Assembly (NCBI GenBank): GCA_002314805.1
Contig: DCHJ01000038.1
Span: 35,843-99,842, forward strand
Direction of reading: 5' to 3'
DNA: 64,000 nt
Source of the DNA: Lachnospiraceae bacterium UBA1755
GTDB lineage: Bacteria; Bacillota; Clostridia; Lachnospirales; Lachnospiraceae
Position 1 is the first letter of the stretch; each line of letters opens with the position of its first letter. The position numbers and the translations under genes were made by a program. A model generated the notes under the pieces. It was not told the DNA's origin. It was given only the letters and a program-made list of their open reading frames with translations, and did not search any database. Positions 61,953 through 64,000 of the stretch are shown here, in pieces.

Positions 61953-64000
61953 TTAACCGAGCTGAGTCTTAACTACTTCTGCAGCCTTTGCTATGGCTGC
62001 ATCTACTCCCGACGGATCCTTGCCGCCGGCCTGAGCCATGTTGGGACGTCCTCCTCCGCCGCCGCCAACGCAAGCAGCGATCTCCCTGATAATATTGCCG
62101 GCATGAGCACCCTTAGCCATTGCAGCATCACCGCAGGTTACCATAAGGTTGACCTTACCGTCTGCAACAGATGTAAGCACTACTACTCCACCGTCTGTCT
62201 TATCCTTGAGCCCGTCGCCCAGAGTACGAAGGTCGTTCATTGCTACGTCGGTAAGCTTCATGGAAACGAACTTGATACCGTTTATATCAACGATATTCTC
62301 ATTGGCCTGCTTCATCTTGTGCTGAGCGGTCATTGCCTTGGCCTTCTCAACCTCGGCCTTCAGGCTCCTTATCTCTTCAAGGAGCTGAGCAACTCTCTCT
62401 GTAAGCTGATCAGGCTTTGTCCTGAGCATTGCAGATACCTCTGCTACATCCTTCTCAATGCTCTTATAATAATCCATGAGGTTATCACCGGTAAGTGCTT
62501 CTATACGGCGTACACCTGCTGCAATACCGGTCTCTGTAAGGATCTTGAACGCCTGGATGTCACCGGTATTCTTTACATGTGTACCTCCGCAGAGCTCTCT
62601 TGAGTCACCCATCGTGACAACACGTACCTTGGCGCCGTACTTCTCACCAAAGAGCGCCATTGCACCGGTCTTCTTGGCTTCTTCAATGGTCATGATATCA
62701 GTCTTTACATCGTATCCGGCCTTTATATCCGCATTTACCAGTGCCTCAACCTGTGCGATCTCATCCGGAGTAAGGCTCTGGAAATGGGTGAAGTCAAAAC
62801 GGAGCCTGTCATGTGAAACCATTGAGCCGGCCTGCTCAACATGACTTCCCAGCACCTGACGCAGTGCCTTCTGGAGGAGATGTGTACAGGAATGGTTTTT
62901 TGCGGTAGCCTTTCTGTTGACCTCATCTACGTGAAGCTCTACTTTCTCAGTAGTTCTGAACATGCCGCTTTCAACTCTTCCGATATGTCCGACCTTGTCT
63001 CCCTTTAATGCAATAGTGTCTTCAACGATGAACTTAGCGCCTACACCAAGGATCTCACCTATATCACCCTGCTGGCCGCCCTTTGTTGCATAGAACGGTG
63101 TCGTTTCAGTGATGATCGTGCCCCTGTCACCCTCTGCAAGTGCCTGTACTATCTCACTCTCCGACGTAAGGGCTGTAATTCGTCCGATATCCGTGAGCTT
63201 ATCATAACCGGTAAATACTGTTGAAAGGCTGACATCAAGCTGATCATAGACAGTTGCGTCTGCACCCATGTAGTTGGTCTCTTTACGTGCAGCACGGGCA
63301 GTATCCTTCTGCTTCTTCATGCACTCCCTGAAACCATCCATGTCTACTCTGTAACCCTTCTCGGCAAATATCTCTTCCGTAAGGTCGATCGGGAAGCCGT
63401 ATGTATCATAAAGCCTGAATGCATACTCACCCTTAAGTGTGTCAACTCCTGCATTCTTCATCTCAGCCTCTATCGACTCAAGCATTTCCATACCCTGGCT
63501 GATCGTCCTGGAGAATTTGTCTTCCTCAGATGAGATGACGCTTAAGATCATATCACGTTTCTCTTCAAGCTCAGGATAACCATCCTTTGAACCATCGATC
63601 ACTATCTTTGCAAGATCTGCAAGGAACCTGCCTTCGATACCGAGTCTGAGACCATGGCGTGCCGCTCTCCTTAAGAGTCTCCTGAATACGTACCCGCGCC
63701 CCTCGTTGGACGGCATGATTCCATCTGATGCCATGAATGTACATGAACGTACATGATCGGTTATAAGTCTCAGTGACCAGTCCTTGTCGGGATCAGCCTT
63801 GTACTGAGTATTTGCAGTCTTTGCAACTGCATCAAGAAGCGCCTTGATAGTATCTACTTCAAAGATAGAATCAACATCCTGAACAACAACGGCAAGACGC
63901 TCAAGGCCCATGCCTGTATCTATGTTCTTATTGGCAAGCTCTTCATAGTTGCCGTGTCCGTCACCGTCAAACTGTGTGAATACGTTGTTCCATACTTCCA
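61953..64000 (-). CDS. alaS: Alanyl-tRNA synthetase (N-terminal part outside the window)
   Basis: The frame continues through the window end; about 682 C-terminal residues are present. Seen: end of the class II catalytic core (NKNIDTGMGLERLAVV), tRNA-recognition region, the editing domain with HSCTH (HxxxH) and CGGTH, and the C-Ala/DHHA1 domain with GGGGGRPNMAQAGGK. It charges tRNA-Ala and clears mischarged Ser/Gly. Any promoter or leader is outside. Confidence 0.97.
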   Translation of the reverse strand, partial: EVWNNVFTQFDGDGHGNYEELANKNIDTGMGLERLAVVVQDVDSIFEVDTIKALLDAVAKTANTQYKADPDKDWSLRLITDHVRSCTFMASDGIMPSNEGRGYVFRRLLRRAARHGLRLGIEGRFLADLAKIVIDGSKDGYPELEEKRDMILSVISSEEDKFSRTISQGMEMLESIEAEMKNAGVDTLKGEYAFRLYDTYGFPIDLTEEIFAEKGYRVDMDGFRECMKKQKDTARAARKETNYMGADATVYDQLDVSLSTVFTGYDKLTDIGRITALTSESEIVQALAEGDRGTIITETTPFYATKGGQQGDIGEILGVGAKFIVEDTIALKGDKVGHIGRVESGMFRTTEKVELHVDEVNRKATAKNHSCTHLLQKALRQVLGSHVEQAGSMVSHDRLRFDFTHFQSLTPDEIAQVEALVNADIKAGYDVKTDIMTIEEAKKTGAMALFGEKYGAKVRVVTMGDSRELCGGTHVKNTGDIQAFKILTETGIAAGVRRIEALTGDNLMDYYKSIEKDVAEVSAMLRTKPDQLTERVAQLLEEIRSLKAEVEKAKAMTAQHKMKQANENIVDINGIKFVSMKLTDVAMNDLRTLGDGLKDKTDGGVVVLTSVADGKVNLMVTCGDAAMAKGAHAGNIIREIAACVGGGGGGRPNMAQAGGKDPSGVDAAIAKAAEVVKTQLG

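Overview
The window looks like a chromosomal segment of a low-to-mid GC Clostridia, most probably a Lachnospiraceae (Butyrivibrio/Roseburia-like) gut or rumen bacterium. The evidence is Firmicutes-type housekeeping gene order (rplU-rpmA-obg, yhbY-nadD-yqeK-rsfS, divergent lexA/yneA-like, mreCD-mrdA-rodA, miaB-mutS-mutL-miaA-ynbB, phoH-ybeY, sepF-lspA-rluD), strong AGGAGG-type ribosome binding sites, sigma-A promoters with 17-bp spacers, and a surface protein ending in choline-binding-type GW/YYL repeats. The species assignment is inference.

Layout. 1-5.9 kb: the 3' part of a giant secreted surface protein, followed by a decayed MerR-type remnant. 6.2-10.2 kb (minus): a chvE-mmsA-mmsB sugar ABC importer whose promoter sits inside a palindrome. 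10.4-14.9 kb (plus): translation and ribosome-assembly genes (rplU, rpmA, obg, yhbY, nadD, yqeK, rsfS) with a partial rplU duplication and a degenerate 11-bp repeat array in the gaps. 15-16.2 kb: lexA and a YneA-like SOS division inhibitor, divergent, with four LexA boxes between them. 16.4-23.3 kb: membrane proteins, PAP2 phosphatase, metallophosphoesterase, TtcA-like PP-loop protein and an Xer-type recombinase. 23.3-35.8 kb (minus): cytidylate kinase-like, rluD, lspA, sepF, HlyD-like, DacF-like, mgsA, rodA, mrdA, mreD, mreC, radC, that is, a cell-wall and division block without mreB. 36-44 kb (minus): ynbB, miaA, mutL, mutS, miaB. 44-50.4 kb (minus): two FAD proteins, a SpoVB/MurJ-like flippase, ybeY, phoH and rpsU. 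50.5-51.3 kb: prepilin peptidase with a coupled small ORF. 51.3-60.5 kb (minus): a LacI-controlled sugar cluster. 60.7-61.9 kb: a lone AAA+ ATPase. 61.9-64 kb (minus): alaS, running off the window.

The most interesting system is the 51.3-60.5 kb cluster. In transcription order it holds an ASRT-domain protein (the family of the Anabaena sensory rhodopsin transducer), a phosphotriesterase-family hydrolase, a ribose-type ABC importer (ATPase, two different permeases, binding lipoprotein), a LacI regulator and an arabinose/fucose-isomerase-like enzyme. It is driven by one promoter with two identical 19-bp operators 187 bp apart in opposite orientation. The substrate cannot be read from sequence, but the set looks like a complete import-hydrolyse-isomerise pathway for an unidentified sugar or sugar lactone, with an ASRT protein as probable ligand-binding partner.

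The intergenic DNA is also unusual. There are two copies of a 113-bp MITE-like element with TA ends. Phased short direct repeats occur near several promoters (10 bp before rplU, 10 bp in the leader of the ATPase gene, 23 bp before rpsU), and a degenerate 11-bp array lies upstream of yhbY. All coordinates and motifs come from reading the sequence; no database search was possible.
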